A stretch of DNA of 64,000 nt from Ceratotherium simum simum (lineage: Eukaryota > Chordata > Mammalia > Perissodactyla > Rhinocerotidae), in the NCBI RefSeq assembly GCF_000283155.1, contig NW_004454195.1:5924940-5988939 (forward strand). Direction: 5' to 3'. Under the pieces are notes generated by a model. The model was not told where the DNA came from and did not search any database. It worked only from the letters and a program-made list of their open reading frames with translations. The position numbers and the translations under genes were made by a program. Shown one piece after another: positions 11,669-22,570 of this stretch (within the stretch, counting starts at the first letter, position 1; each line of letters opens with the position of its first letter).

Positions 11669-12485
11669 CATGCAGGCAATCAAAACTGTAATGAGATACC
11701 ACTTCATACCCATTAGGATGGTAATTATTAAAACCAAAAAATCAAAAAAAAAAAAAAAGGGAAAATGACCAGTGTTGGGGGGGATGTGGAGAAAGTAGAA
11801 CCCTTGTGCGTTGCCAGTGGAAACGTAAAATAATGCTGCTGCTATGGAAAGCAGTGTGGTGGTTTCTCAAAAAGTTAAACATAGGAATACCATATGATCC
11901 AGGAATTCCACTTCTGAGTATATAAGCAAAGGAAGTGAAAGCAGGAACTCAAATAGATACTTGTACTCCAATGTTCATAGCAGCTTTATTCACAATAGCC
12001 AAAAGGTGGAAACAACCTAAGATTCCATCAATGGATGAATGGATAAACAAGATATGGTATATACATACAATGGAATATTATTCAGCTTTAAAAAGGAAGG
12101 AAATTCTGATACATGCTACAACATGGATGAACTTTACGCTAAGTGAAATAAGCCAGATACAGAAGGACATTATGCTAAGTGAAATAAGCCAGATACCGAA
12201 GGACAAATATTGTATAATTCTACCTAAAAGAGGTACCTAGAGAAGTCAAACTCAGAGACAGAAGGTAGAATGGTAGTTGCCAAGGGGTAGGGGAAGAGGG
12301 GAGGGGGAATTACTGTTTAATGGGTACAGGGTTTCTGTTTGGGAAGATGAAAAAGTTCTGGAGAGGGATGGTGGTGATGGCTGTACAACATTATCAATGT
12401 ATTAATGCCATTGAATTGTACACTTAAAAATGGTTAAAATGGTAAATTTTATGTTATGTGTATTTTACCACAATAAAAATAAACA
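11666..12485 (+). repeat. L1 (LINE1) 3' end: ORF2 terminus and 3' UTR
   Basis: A 5'-truncated L1. It starts in the ORF2 C-terminal region ('aaaactgtaatgagatacca'), encodes the conserved ORF2 tail around I-H-T-M-E-Y-Y-S-A-L-K (about 12,060-12,100), and ends in the 3' UTR with 'tttaccacaataaaaataaa'. An in-frame 36-bp tandem duplication lies at 12,138-12,209. The 3' UTR has a four-run G tract (12,284-12,307). Not mobile: most of the element is absent. Confidence 0.9.
12284..12307 (+). other. G-quadruplex-type motif in L1 3' UTR
   Basis: Four runs of four or more G lie within 24 nt, separated by loops of 1 to 4 nt. G-rich tracts that can form quadruplexes are a known property of L1 3' UTRs; folding here is inferred. 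Confidence 0.75.
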
Positions 12486-12934
12486 ACACACAGGCATGTT
12501 TATGTGTGTGCTTTGAAATCTTACAATATTCAGATTATGCAGTATATTCCCGAGATACAGAACTCTTCCGGAAAAAAAGCCATATTTTAGTTCATGACAC
12601 CCTGCCAAAAGGAGAAAAGTCGATGGGAGAACATCAAAGTATGTAAGTTCTTTCCAGCTAGATGGCAACATATGCGGTTGTATTTATTTCATATTTAATA
12701 ATCAAATACAAAAGCAGCATGCCAAAGGAAAGCATAGTGCTCTGTGTTTTTATATTCAACTTTTTGAACATGGGAAAAGTTTATTTTTAATGCCAAGAAT
12801 TGCCTAACCTGCTCTTCTATTACAAAAGATGTTTAAAGGGATATAAAAATGATGCTGAAAGGAAAGATAAAATAAATTGGCCTCATTAACTTGGAGAAGA
12901 AACGGCTGAGGTCAGCCGGGTCATGCAGACGCAA
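12486..12934. other. Unassigned AT-rich non-coding stretch
   Basis: No gene or recognisable repeat. Small open frames on both strands overlap and are not supported. Confidence 0.4.
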
Positions 12935-13050
12935 GAGCCCTGGATGGGGGCAGATTTGGACTTTGGTCAGACATTAGTCAGTTTTATGACTTTTTAACAA
13001 GTCATTTAACTTTTGGGGGCCTCAGTTTCCTCTTCTATTAAATAAGAGGC
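12935..13050 (+). repeat. MIR fragment
   Basis: It has 'gtcatttaacttttggggg', 'cctcagtttcctcttctat' and 'aataagaggcattgtac', a MIR centre. Confidence 0.8.
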
Positions 13051-13054
13051 ATTG

Positions 13055-13190
13055 TACTAGAGTCATTCATTCATTCTGCGTGTAGTAACCGAGCATCTGC
13101 TTTGGACAAGGACCTCTGCTAGGGTCTCAGGGTTCACTGGGGAACAATAGGAAGACCTGGTCCTCGCCATGCTGGAGCTCGCAGGCTAAT
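13055..13190 (-). repeat. L2 3' end, reverse
   Basis: The plus strand begins 'cattcattcattctgcgtg' and contains 'gggtctcagggttcactgg' and 'ctggagctcgcaggctaat', the reverse complement of the L2 3' terminus. Confidence 0.7.
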
Positions 13191-13194
13191 ATTT

Positions 13195-13455
13195 ATCTTC
13201 ACTCGTCTCAGACACTCCTTTCCGATCTTTGGTTTTCTCATCTGTTTCCATCATGTCTGCACATATCGCTTACTTCCCTTCTATGGCACTTAGCACATTT
13301 TACTTGCAAACCAGCTCCTTATACACTTATTTCATCACCCCCCCTAGACTGGGAGGCCCAGAGCGGTGAGGGGACATATCTTGTACCATCTTTATATGCT
13401 TTCTAGTGTCTGACAGCAGACATTACACAAAATATATGCTTGATGAATGTTTTAA
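13195..13455 (+). repeat. L2 3' end, forward
   Basis: It runs through 'atatcgcttacttcc', 'tatggcacttagcacat' and ends near 'atgcttgatgaatgtttt', the sense L2 3' UTR. It sits head to head with the reverse L2 fragment just before it, so two insertions or an inversion are implied. Confidence 0.65.
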
Positions 13456-13509
13456 TGGCTTATTTTTCTAATTATGAAAGTAATCCAATGATCCATCAAG
13501 AAACAGGGA

Positions 13510-14744
13510 TAAGAGGAAAAGTCAGGCCTATAAGGAGGCTGTTGCCATAGTCTAGGAGAAGTGATGGGGCTTCAACCAAAGGAATGAGAGTAGGAGAAGA
13601 GGAAGTGGGGGAGTGACATTTAGCAGATGGAATCAGCCAGACTTGGAGCTCCAAGTCCTTCGAGTTGCCGATCGGGACTCAGCAGGACAAACTGCTGGCC
13701 ACACCCGCCAGTGCCAGGCTGTGGGGAGCGTGCGGGCCAGAGGGTGGGGCCTGCTGTGCAGGAATACGGAGGCAGGTGGCGTGTGGAAGCACAGGCAGGT
13801 GGTGGGTGTTGGGAAGGGGCAGGGCTGGGGTGGGTGGGGTGAAGCCCAGGAAGCGAGGGGTGGGCCATGTGCATCAATGTGGGCAGGAGTTAGCTCTCTG
13901 AGGGACTGGCAGCAGATGGGAGGGCCACCTGGGTGGGGCCTGGTGGGAGTGAGGCAAGGACCAGGCTTGGGAGAATAGAGTACGGAGCAGGTTTTTAGGG
14001 CAGAGAGCCAGATGTGGAGGTGTCAGATAAGAAACTGGGTACAGGGTGGGGACTTGATTACAGAGTAAAAGCAGACGCAAGAATAAAACAGTGTTTGATG
14101 TTTATTTAGTCATCCCCTCATTCAATAAATTTCGGCTGTGTACCTGTTATGTGCCCAGCATGTTGCTAGACCAGAGGGTTGGTGGTGGAGAGAGGTGATA
14201 AGACAAGTAAGATCCCTGACTTCATGGACCCCCACATTCTAGCAAGGGGAGGCATATGACAGACAAATCAATCAGTCAATGACTAAGAAAATATCAGATA
14301 GATCAAATCGTATACCTAAAATACACACAATTTCTATTTGTCAATTATACCCCAGTAAAAGCTGAAAAAAGGAAAGAAAAGGAAAATATATTGTAGTGAG
14401 TGCTGTTAAGAAATTAATTTTGGATAATGAGATGGACCATCAGGAGGTGGCTAAGAAAGGCCTAGCTGAAGAAATACCTTTTGTATTGTGCCTGGAAAGG
14501 TGGGACGTGGCCATTGTGTGGAGTTCTGAGGTCCAGCAAGAGGAAACAACAAGGGCCAAGGGCCAAGGCCCAGAGGCCAGTGAGGAATAGAAAGGAGACA
14601 GCAAGGGAGGAGGGCCTGGTGGGGGTGTGTGTGCTGTGAGATGAGCCTGTAGGATGAGACAAGGGACTTGAATTTTATTCTAAGAAAAAGGGAAAGCCGT
14701 TGAAGATTTTCGGAAGCAGGTATCTTTTAGTACTGAGAGTGGTT
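13510..14744 (-). repeat. L2 fragments, reverse, with a G-rich insert region
   Basis: Reverse L2 blocks are seen at 13,520-13,630 ('aggaggctgttgccatag'), 14,105-14,265 ('ctcattcaataaatttcgg', 'cccccacattctagcaagg') and 14,390-14,740 ('gaattttattctaagaaaa', 'gggaaagccgttgaag'). Between 13,640 and 14,080 the sequence is GC- and G-rich and is not clearly L2. Overlapping open frames of 60-120 codons there reflect G-rich composition rather than a gene. Confidence 0.6.
13803..13839 (+). other. Dense G-run cluster (G-quadruplex potential)
   Basis: Seven runs of three or four G occur in about 37 nt with short loops. No neighbouring promoter is evident, so any role is unknown. Confidence 0.7.
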
Positions 14745-15068
14745 CTCAAGGAATAGAAATTAATTTCTCGCAGTTCCGCAGACTGGAAGTCTGAGAGCAG
14801 GGTGTAAATGTGGGTTCTGGTGAGGACCCTCTTCCTTGTTAATAGATGGCTGCCTTCTTACTGTGTCCCCACACTGGGGGGAGAGAGCTCTGGTCTCTTT
14901 TCCTTTTCTTATAAGGACACTAATCTCATCAATAGGGATCCCACCCTCACAACCTCATCCAAATCTAACTACCTCCCAAGGGCTCACCTCTAAATACCAT
15001 CACGTTGGGGGTTAGGGCTTCAACATATGAGTTTGGGTGGGGGACACAAACATTTGGTCCATAACAGG
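14745..15068 (-). repeat. MaLR-type LTR, reverse
   Basis: The plus strand shows 'aatttctcgcagttccgc', 'tataaggacactaatctc', 'acgttgggggttagggctt' and 'tttggtccataacagg', the same architecture as the LTRs at 8.2 and 35.1 kb but more diverged. It lacks the outer 50-80 bp at the left end. Confidence 0.75.
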
Positions 15069-15118
15069 GGTGACTTGACATTTTGGAACTACCCATCTGA
15101 CTGCTGTGTGTGGATAGA

Positions 15119-15138
15119 ATGTGTGTGTGTGTGTGTGT
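15119..15138. repeat. (GT)n microsatellite
   Basis: Nine to ten uninterrupted GT units. Confidence 0.9.
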
Positions 15139-15559
15139 TGGCTAGGTAGGGCAAGGGGAGATGCTAAAGGTCTAAGATACTAAGTTACATGAGTTTTTAC
15201 AATAAATTCCTTTTACTAAGGACAGAAAAATTTCCGGAGGCTGGGTTTTGGCAAATTCTAGCTGGAAACAAGTGGGGTCAGTTGTCGGTACAGATCACAG
15301 AAGGGTCAGTACAGTGAGGGACTGCAAGACCTGTGGGTGTGGGTGTATGTTGTGTGTGCACCTGTGTATGTGTGCTTCTTCAGGGGTAGGGGTCAGAAAG
15401 GGAGGGGAAAGGAGGGATGGAGGGAGAGAGAAAAGCACAAACTGACTTCCAGATCCTGGTATTTAAATTACAGCGATCATAGCAGAGCTACAGGGCAATC
15501 TCAAATCTCCACACACTGTCCACAGAGCCTGAATGAAACATAACATATGTAGAGAAAGG
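15139..15559. other. Unassigned non-coding stretch
   Basis: Contains a GT/GA-rich patch at 15,330-15,430 and no recognisable gene or dispersed repeat. Confidence 0.4.
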
Positions 15560-15775
15560 TGTGCACATCTTATGAGTACAGCTCAATGAGTTTTCACAAG
15601 GTGACCACGCCCAGGTAACCAGTACTCAGATCAATAAGCAGAACCTTTCTTGTCCCCTTAATTCTCCATTCTAGTCACGGCCCCTCCCCCAAGAGTCACC
15701 ACTGCCCTCACTTCCTTTGCCTATTTGTGTACTTAAAATAAATGGAATCACTTGATGCTATTTTAAAGTTGTTTC
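15560..15775 (-). repeat. Old L1 3' UTR fragment, reverse
   Basis: The plus strand shows 'gctcaatgagttttcacaa', 'agtactcagatcaataagc' and 'aataaatggaatcact', typical of the reverse complement of old mammalian L1 3' UTRs. It is related to the piece at 56.2 kb. Confidence 0.65.
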
Positions 15776-16149
15776 CAAAGCTATTTTGAAGCTTTTTCCA
15801 AAATGATACATTAACTTGGAAAGAAGGAAGCCAGGAGGTAAATGAAGACGTGCTACTGAAATCTACAATAGTTCATCTGTACAAAGGGCTCCTGGTTCCA
15901 AAACGGCTTCAAATTAAGCGAGTCATCCCCCATGTGATCTCTAACTCCTGGGGCATGTTTTGTCTTTAGAAATCTCATTCCGTGTCCTGCTCTATTGAAA
16001 ATCTGCCCATTCTGCTATAAGGAGAAGAAAGTGTTTGGGGGTCTCTAAACACTGACCAGCGAGACTGGTCCCCTTGGATATATTGTACTGCCAAACCTCA
16101 CACCTGGTCTTTGCCCAGCAAAATATAAGAAGATAAAATGAATGGAAAC

Positions 16150-16350
16150 CAATCAATTTTTATTTCATATATGTCTTATTTAATCCTCACAACAATATTT
16201 TGAAGTAGACATTATTATGACAATTTTGTGGATGAGGAGACCGAGGCTCAGAGGGGTTAAATAATTCCCTCAAGATCACGCAGCCAGAAAAGGCCGAGTC
16301 ATTTTCCTACTTTAAAATCCATCTCCATCATGCCACACTGCCTCTCGCTA
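16150..16350 (-). repeat. MIR SINE, reverse
   Basis: It contains 'taatcctcacaacaatatt', 'tggatgaggagaccgaggc', 'caagatcacgcagccag' and 'catgccacactgcctct', a near-complete reverse MIR. Confidence 0.9.
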
Positions 16351-16419
16351 TATCGGGATATCTCAGAATCACTTCCTCCATTTCCCTTTATCAATTATGA
16401 TTTTTAAAATACAGAAAAT

Positions 16420-17045
16420 AATAATATATATTTCATTAATTTAACAAATGAGGCACTTCCTATTACTGAGGCTCTTCTATATTTCAGGTAGTGTCCTAGT
16501 ATTAGGGAAAAATAGTGAACAAATACAGACACAGTTTCTGTCTTTGTGGAATTTATAGTTTAGAAGGGGAGGTTTGTATAAATAGAACAATTACACAAAC
16601 ACATGTAAAGTAGAAACTGTGAAAAGTGCAAGGAAGTGAGTGATATAAGTCCCAGGAGAAGCTATATCCTTCCCCCTCCCTTTCCATCTCTAAGCCCTGC
16701 AGAAGGAGGCATATACACTTGTACACACACGCACACACTTTCTTTCACACCAGGGATTTAAGAGAAAGCTTCCTGGAGAAAAAATGCTTTTGAGTCTAGT
16801 CTCAAGAATGAGTGAGAGTTAACAGGGTGAAACGGGAGAAGGAAGCACATTCCAGATAAAGTGGAGATCATGTGCAAAGGCCCTGATGTAGGAAGGAGCA
16901 TTGTATACATGAGGGGATGAAAGAACACTGTGGCTACAGTGTAGAGAGCGAGGTAGGGCACGCTGGGAAATGCGGGAGAGAGACCAACAGGGGCCAGGCC
17001 CCCCAGGGCTTTGTGAGCCTGGAAAAGAGTCTGAAGCATATCTCA
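16420..17045 (-). repeat. L2 3' region, reverse
   Basis: Blocks in plus-strand order match the reversed L2 3' UTR: 'ggtagtgtcctagtatta', 'gcttcctggagaaaaaatg', 'gtgcaaaggccctgatg', 'cactgtggctacagtgtag' and 'gggctttgtgagcctgg'. No open frame survives. Confidence 0.7.
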
Positions 17046-18691
17046 CGATGAGTTTTTACAGAATGGCAGGGAAAAAGGAACACAAATTTTCAACTTCCTT
17101 TATCATCTCTCACAGTCTAGAGAATGCTTTGCTGCTAAGTGTGAAGTCCCTTGGAATTAACATTATTTGTTACCTTTTGGGAAATATGTTCATCCCACAG
17201 TGCTGTATAGAACCAAATTAAGAACAAACATCTAAAGCAAATTAGGCTGCCTAGAAACACTGACAATATGAGCCGAATTGAAACCAAGTTGAGATGCCGA
17301 GTTCAGGTCAGGTTAACATTACTGTGAATCTACTGGTAATTTACCATATTCAATTAAAAAAAAAAATCTCGCCATGTCCATTAATCAAGGAGGCTTGCAT
17401 TACCTGCATTACACAGTGAGAGAGGCAGCATTACATCCCCAGTGGACCCAGCACACTGTTGTTAAGGCTCAGTTTCTTAAAGGTGGACCACGATGGTTCA
17501 AACCACATAATTTCACGGAAGTTCATTTCTACTGATGTCACATGGTATTTTTGCTTTAGATGCACAGAGCAGGCAGCAGCCCCACAATTTCATGCACCCC
17601 ATATTAACAGTTCTTGGCCTGTGGGTGTCAGACCCCCCAGGAAGACTTGAAATTGCTGCAAGTGAAATCTGAGACCCTGTACGCCCACCATGTGTTTTGC
17701 ACAGGCTGATACAATACACATATGGTATAAACTGGACATGGATGCTTTTGTGATTATGTAAATATATTATATCTTTTTCTCCTATTTAGTCTTAATCAGC
17801 AGAAAGTAAAGGTATAACCACTCTGCTGGAGGTGGTCCTTGCAGGATGTTGACACGTAGAAGGAGGCCTTATACTCAGAAAGTATGTGAAGTTCTCACCT
17901 GGTTAAGGAATCAGCATATTCGGATTTGACCATATGATCATGTTCATATTCAGATTTGAAGTATTAAATTCAATATTTAGTGAGGGTCTATATTACTCAT
18001 CAACCTCACAACAGCTCTGGGTGCTGCTGTGAGGGACCAGCAAACTGATTTTGGGTATAGCCATGATGGGCAGTAGTAGATGCAAAAGAATCGTTTATAG
18101 AGATGCGGTAAAGGAGATGCTTATGCAAGTCAATCATTGCTAAGGTTTACTTACAAAAGCTATGTAATGAAAGTACCCACATCCATGACTAAGCTCCCTG
18201 TCTTTGTGTGCGAATGCACATGCACATGTATGCAGGGTTAGCTGTGAGGCTGAAATTGAGCAACTTCACAAGTGCACCTGGGGATAAGTTGAAATCAACT
18301 TCTAGACTCATTTTCTACCAAACACCTCCAATATCCCAGATGGGCAGCTTAGCATCTATGTGAAGTTGTCTTCCTCCAGGGATGGGGGAATGGGTAGGTT
18401 GGTAGAACGGTAGAATGTGATGCCAGTGGGTCCCTGACCTCAAACGGAAAAGGTATTTTTAATTACCAGCCCTCTAATTACGTAAACTTTGCATAAACCA
18501 TTGCCTTTTGTAAGAAAGACTGATTTGTTTTCACCCTGCTTCCTTGGCAAAGCAGAATCAAGGTATTTTATTCCCATTTTCAAGAGACAATTGAAGATCT
18601 CAGGGCCAGGAGGACACTGCCTTCTGCTTGGGCAGTTCCCATACTGTGGTGACCCCAGAGGTAACTTAATAGAGATGGGGGAAGGGTGAGG
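17046..18691. other. Repeat-poor non-coding stretch
   Basis: 1.6 kb with no recognised repeat, gene or RNA. Open frames are under 85 codons and lack domains. Confidence 0.4.
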
Positions 18692-18915
18692 GAAGGTAGC
18701 TAATATTTGAGTGTCCTCTACATGCCTGGCTTTTTCCGTGCTTGGTCTTATCTAATTCTTGCATCCCAGCAAGGGTGGTATTATCTTCTCATTTTTCAGT
18801 TGAGGAGACTGAGGCTCAGAGAAGCTACCTAACTTGCTCAAGGTCATACAACCCAAAGGAAGAGCAGGGATGTGAACCAGGTCTGCCTAACTCTGGCCTG
18901 GGCTTGCTAGAACAC
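18692..18915 (-). repeat. MIR SINE, reverse
   Basis: It shows 'tttttcagttgaggagactg', 'aggctcagagaagctacc', 'caaggtcatacaaccc' and 'gggatgtgaaccaggtctg', a well-preserved reverse MIR. Confidence 0.92.
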
Positions 18916-19676
18916 CTTGCTACCTCCCAGTCACACTCAAGCAGTGGAAAATCTGCTTCCACAGGAAATCTACCTCACCTGGGGGTTTCACTTTGCTAGG
19001 AGGGCAGGTACTAGGTCCTTGAGTGAGTGAGAGTTGGGGAAACAGACTCTTGGGGCGAGGGGGAGGCTGTCTCTAAAGCCCCAGTGTGAATGTGTTAGCT
19101 TAGGCACTAGAATGCTTTGGGACATCCTTGTCTCAAATGTCCCTCCCCACAAAGCCTGCTTGCCCCATCTGCCAGAGCATGCATTAAAACCCTGGCTGGG
19201 TCACTAGCAACAAAATTCATTTCAGTTCCCATTAATTTTAATGTGTGTGTTCATATGTCACCCAGTCTTTTTCCCCTTGGGTGATTTTCAAAACTCTGTC
19301 ATAAAAACAAACAAAAACAAGGAAGGACAAGCCCAAACAGGTTGAGAATCACCAGGGTACTGATGAAATTAGGTTTTCTTATTGGCAATCTTAATGCCTC
19401 CCACTTCAGGACAGATTTATTTCCCTCTCTTTTCTTTCCTTTCTTTTTTGCAGTCCGTGGAAATGGAGACTTATCTCCTTGGGTACCTGAAGACTATTAT
19501 TATACCACTTCCCCGCCTTTTCTTCCCTGGATACAATAATCCACTAATCTTTCCTCCAAGGCCCAGTTTTCACCACTCTAATCAACATCAGGAAAGCTCT
19601 GTGGATTCACATAAATCTTCTGGCAGATGATAGTCTTTGGATATTTGGCTGCCGTGCTTGAGCTGGCCCTTTCCCG
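18916..19676. other. Unassigned non-coding stretch
   Basis: No repeat recognised. On the minus strand an AATAAA lies near 19,415-19,420, about 260 nt beyond the end of the reading frame described next, but no A-rich tail follows it. Confidence 0.4.
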
Positions 19677-20056
19677 TCAGTTCTTCTTCTCACTGCCTTT
19701 TTCCTGGGTCCTTTTCTTTACTACCTCCTTAATTTCCTCCCAAATGGTCTTAGAAGTTTGAAAGAGGTCAGAAAAATCCCCAGCAGGGATCTTGCTTATT
19801 TCTGGGCTTTTACATGATACTAACAAGGCCTCAGAGGGCGAAGAAGGTAAATACTCTGAAACCACAGTGGTTTCAGGAGCAGTAAGGATGCTGGTGGGGC
19901 CACCAGTGTCTTTCCTTCTGAGGACATTCACAGAATGCAGCAGCCCGTTGTAATAGTGGCCATTACTGTGACTATATTAATTCCCACCAAGGCAAGTATT
20001 ACACCATAGTGAGGACTAGTAATGTGAGGATTCTGATCTCGCTTGGGGTTTGGCAT
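19677..20056 (-). pseudogene. Unidentified, frameshifted small-membrane-protein-like frame
   Basis: An ATG at 20,056-20,054 with an A at -3 opens a 42-codon frame that ends with TGA at 19,930-19,928. Residues 1-17 are polar; residues 18-41 form one hydrophobic segment beginning G-V-I-L-A-L-V-G and ending in C-C-I-L, like a single membrane span. A second frame is open from a TAA near 19,973 down to 19,677 (about 98 codons). It is polar, with a charged, probably helical end (E-E-I-K-E-V-V-K-K). The two overlap as though a one-base shift has split one protein with a membrane anchor and a cytoplasmic tail. I do not recognise the family. It could be an old retrocopy, a diverged last exon or chance. 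Against a retrocopy, I see no poly(A) tail or TSD. Confidence 0.3.
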
Positions 20057-20084
20057 TTTGAATAAAGATTGTCACATGTTCCAT

Positions 20085-20225
20085 GTGTCACTAGTTACTG
20101 ACAAGCTATGTGACTAGCTGTATTGAACTGCTTTAAACTTGTTTCTTCATCTATAAAATGGAGACAAAAATACCTACCTCAAGGGCTTATGAGTACAAAA
20201 TGAGATAACACTCATTGGCCTACTG
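20085..20225 (+). repeat. MIR fragment
   Basis: It contains 'gttactgacaagctatgtg', 'tttcttcatctataaaatgg' and 'acctacctcaagggctt', a forward MIR core. Confidence 0.8.
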
Positions 20226-20345
20226 TTGGAGTGACCATGTTCTCCAAGCACTGTGCGAGGGGCTGGGTTTGCAAACTTAGCTAAACCTCTGGCTCCATGG
20301 AGCATTCAGTCTACAGAGGGCAATATCTGGCAAATACCTGGTCTG
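20226..20345 (-). repeat. L2 3' fragment, reverse
   Basis: It shows 'aagcactgtgcgaggggctg' and 'catggagcattcagtctac', matching the reverse L2 3' end. Confidence 0.6.
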
Positions 20346-21795
20346 AGGCAGATGTTTCACATGTGCTTCTAAAAATAGATATTACCGTATTAAAGTTTAA
20401 TAATAAACGGTGTGAAATGAAAATGAATGAGGATTTCCAAAATATTTACATCATCAAAAAGTTGTAAATCTGAACATAGTATACATATTCACTGTTATTA
20501 TCCTTTTTGGGCTCACTGAACGGTTATAAAATGTTCTCATCTCTTGTTTTCAGGATTTTAATGAGTATGTTTCCATTCTGGAGACTTGTGGAAAATATTC
20601 AGTTTTGAGTAAAGTTAAACCATTAAACGCACACACACGTACACATCCCTCATATTTTTTACTAACAGGAAAAATAAAAGTCACTGTGATAACGACAAGC
20701 TGTGTCTATCTGCAGTGAGAGATAGCACCTTCCTGGTTCTATTTCAGAGTTTGATCTCCTCAACCAAGTTGTGTATATCAGCAAAACAAATGCCCGGGGC
20801 ATTTCATGTTCTAACTGGATGGAGAGGGCCAGGCCTATTGAAGGATGCTCAGAGCTTGAAAGCCCAGGCACTGCTTGTCCTGCTGCCGGCCAGACCTTTT
20901 GGGGTACAGTATATAGAGTTGTCTCTTGTTGGAGCCAGCAACCAGACAGCTGGAAAACAAGTATTTTATTTCGTCTATGATTTATTTCGTACTTCTTGGA
21001 AAGCTTGGTTGGGGCTGCTGTATTTTCTCCCAGTCTTGTTCCACCTATGACTCTCAGAGGGCAGCTCAGAGAATATTTTATTCTCATTTACTTTATGTGC
21101 TGGACAGAGTTTACATCCAGTAAATTTAGCATCAAAGTCTGCCATCAAGCAGCTTATGCTTTCTGTTTTCCAAATCTTATTTTTGTTGTTGTTGTCTGAA
21201 AAACCTCCATTTTAACGATATGAGCCTTAATTCATGTTAGATAGTTCCATTTTCTTACTCTGCTTCAAATCCCAGCTATACCTTAATAAACCTGATCTTG
21301 ATTTGGAGAAAAATTTTAGTTTTGGATATTGAGGACAAATTTTTAGGCAAAATTGTCTCTTTCACAAGTTGTAGAGATGGGTGTACATTCTTGTGCATTT
21401 CTCATAAAGATAAAAGTTGTCTCAACTAATAGTCTATGAAAGTACATACCATGTGTATATTTTACATCCTGCATGGCATGTAGATTTATAAGAGCATTAT
21501 GGCAAAGGGAAAGTGGTTTTCTTTCATTTTAAAACTTTAATAAAGTAAATAAATAAATGAATAATGAATAAGTATGTCATTTGTCTCTGCCCCGAAATGG
21601 ATGGTTTTACCGACAATTTCTAAATTTATATAACTGATAAATGAACTTTATAAATATTGCATCAATATATTATGAGCTATATTTCTATAAATATAAGAAC
21701 ACTGCAGTTACCAAAAAAATTTTTACTAACTTTGAAAAAAGATCAGAAAAACAGAAAAGGGGTGTGATTGATTCATTTCACTTCTACTTAGTATT
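20346..21795. other. Unassigned non-coding stretch
   Basis: No repeat recognised. Open frames face each other on both strands at 20,662-21,087 (141 codons, minus) and 20,715-21,050 (111 codons, plus). Neither has a recognisable domain, and opposed open frames of this size are expected when stops are locally rare. Confidence 0.4.
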
Positions 21796-21810
21796 TGTAG
21801 GTGTGTTCTT

Positions 21811-22108
21811 TTTTCTTTTTTTGTGAGGAAGATCAGCCCTGAGCTAACATCCATGCTAATCCTCCTCATTTTGCTGAGGAAGACCGGCTCTGAGCTAACA
21901 TCTATTGCCAATCCTCCTCCTTTTTTTTTTCCCCCAAAGCCCCAGTAGATAGTTGTATGTCATAAGTGCACATCCTTCTAGTTGCTGTATGTGGGACGCG
22001 GCCTCAGCATGGCCGGAGAAGTGGTGTGTCGGTGCACACCCGGGATCCAAACCCGGGCTGCCAGTAGTGGAGCGCGCACACTTAACCGCTAAGCCACGGA
22101 GCCGGCCC
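21811..22108 (-). mobile_element. ERE-type tRNA-derived SINE, reverse, with TSD
   Basis: On the minus strand the element begins with a tRNA-like head (GGGCCGGCTCCGTGGCTTAG, containing an A box) and a B-box-like GGTTTGGATCCC. It continues through a CpG-bearing body and ends 'cagggctgatcttcctcac' with an A-rich tail. TSDs of 15 bp with one mismatch flank it (21,796-21,810 and 22,109-22,123, TGTAGGNGTGTTCTT). EREs are perissodactyl-specific SINEs mobilised in trans by L1. This copy carries the longer internal segment shared with the 42.4-kb copy. Confidence 0.93.
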
Positions 22109-22439
22109 TGTAGGAGTGTTCTTATCTGATAAACTCAAGGCCCAGTAGATGAGTCCTTGAGTTTATGAGTATGTTGTCATCATACACAGTGCCCTCATAT
22201 GACTGTCAGGCCATAGGCACAAAGCAGGCAGGTGAATCCAGATGACCAGGCAGGGGTTATGGGCATTGCAAGCCATTGCTGCCCATTCCTTCCACCAAAA
22301 GGAGCGAAGGAAGATCAATTCAGCTGTCCTTTTCTCTAGGCAACTCCCTTCGCTCTCACCCCCCCAAACTGACCACTCCTTCTTGGAGTCCCTATCGCTA
22401 CTAGGGTAACACCCGCAACACTTCACTCTACCAAATATT

Positions 22440-22570
22440 TTACCTGTTCCCTCACTCATGGGCTCCCTGATGGCAGGGGCTCTGTCTTAGTTGTCTTCGT
22501 GTCACTAGCACTAGCATAATACCTGGCATATGACGGGTACTGAATCATAAATCATAGTTTGTTGAATGAA
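22440..22570 (+). repeat. L2 3' end, forward
   Basis: It shows 'gatggcaggggctctgtctt', 'aatacctggcatatgacgg' and ends 'tttgttgaatgaat', the L2 3' terminus. An LTR abuts it. Confidence 0.75.

Noticed and set aside
13613..13978. Cluster of overlapping open frames on both strands
   Set aside because: The stretch is G-rich with few stop triplets, and the proteins are low in complexity (G/W/R-rich or P-rich).
13580..14100. CpG island promoter
   Set aside because: The patch is GC-rich but CpG-poor for most of its length, and no exon or transcription signal follows.
20662..21087. 141-codon minus-strand and 111-codon plus-strand frames facing each other
   Set aside because: Opposed open frames without domains, start context or exon-like borders are best explained by locally few stop triplets.
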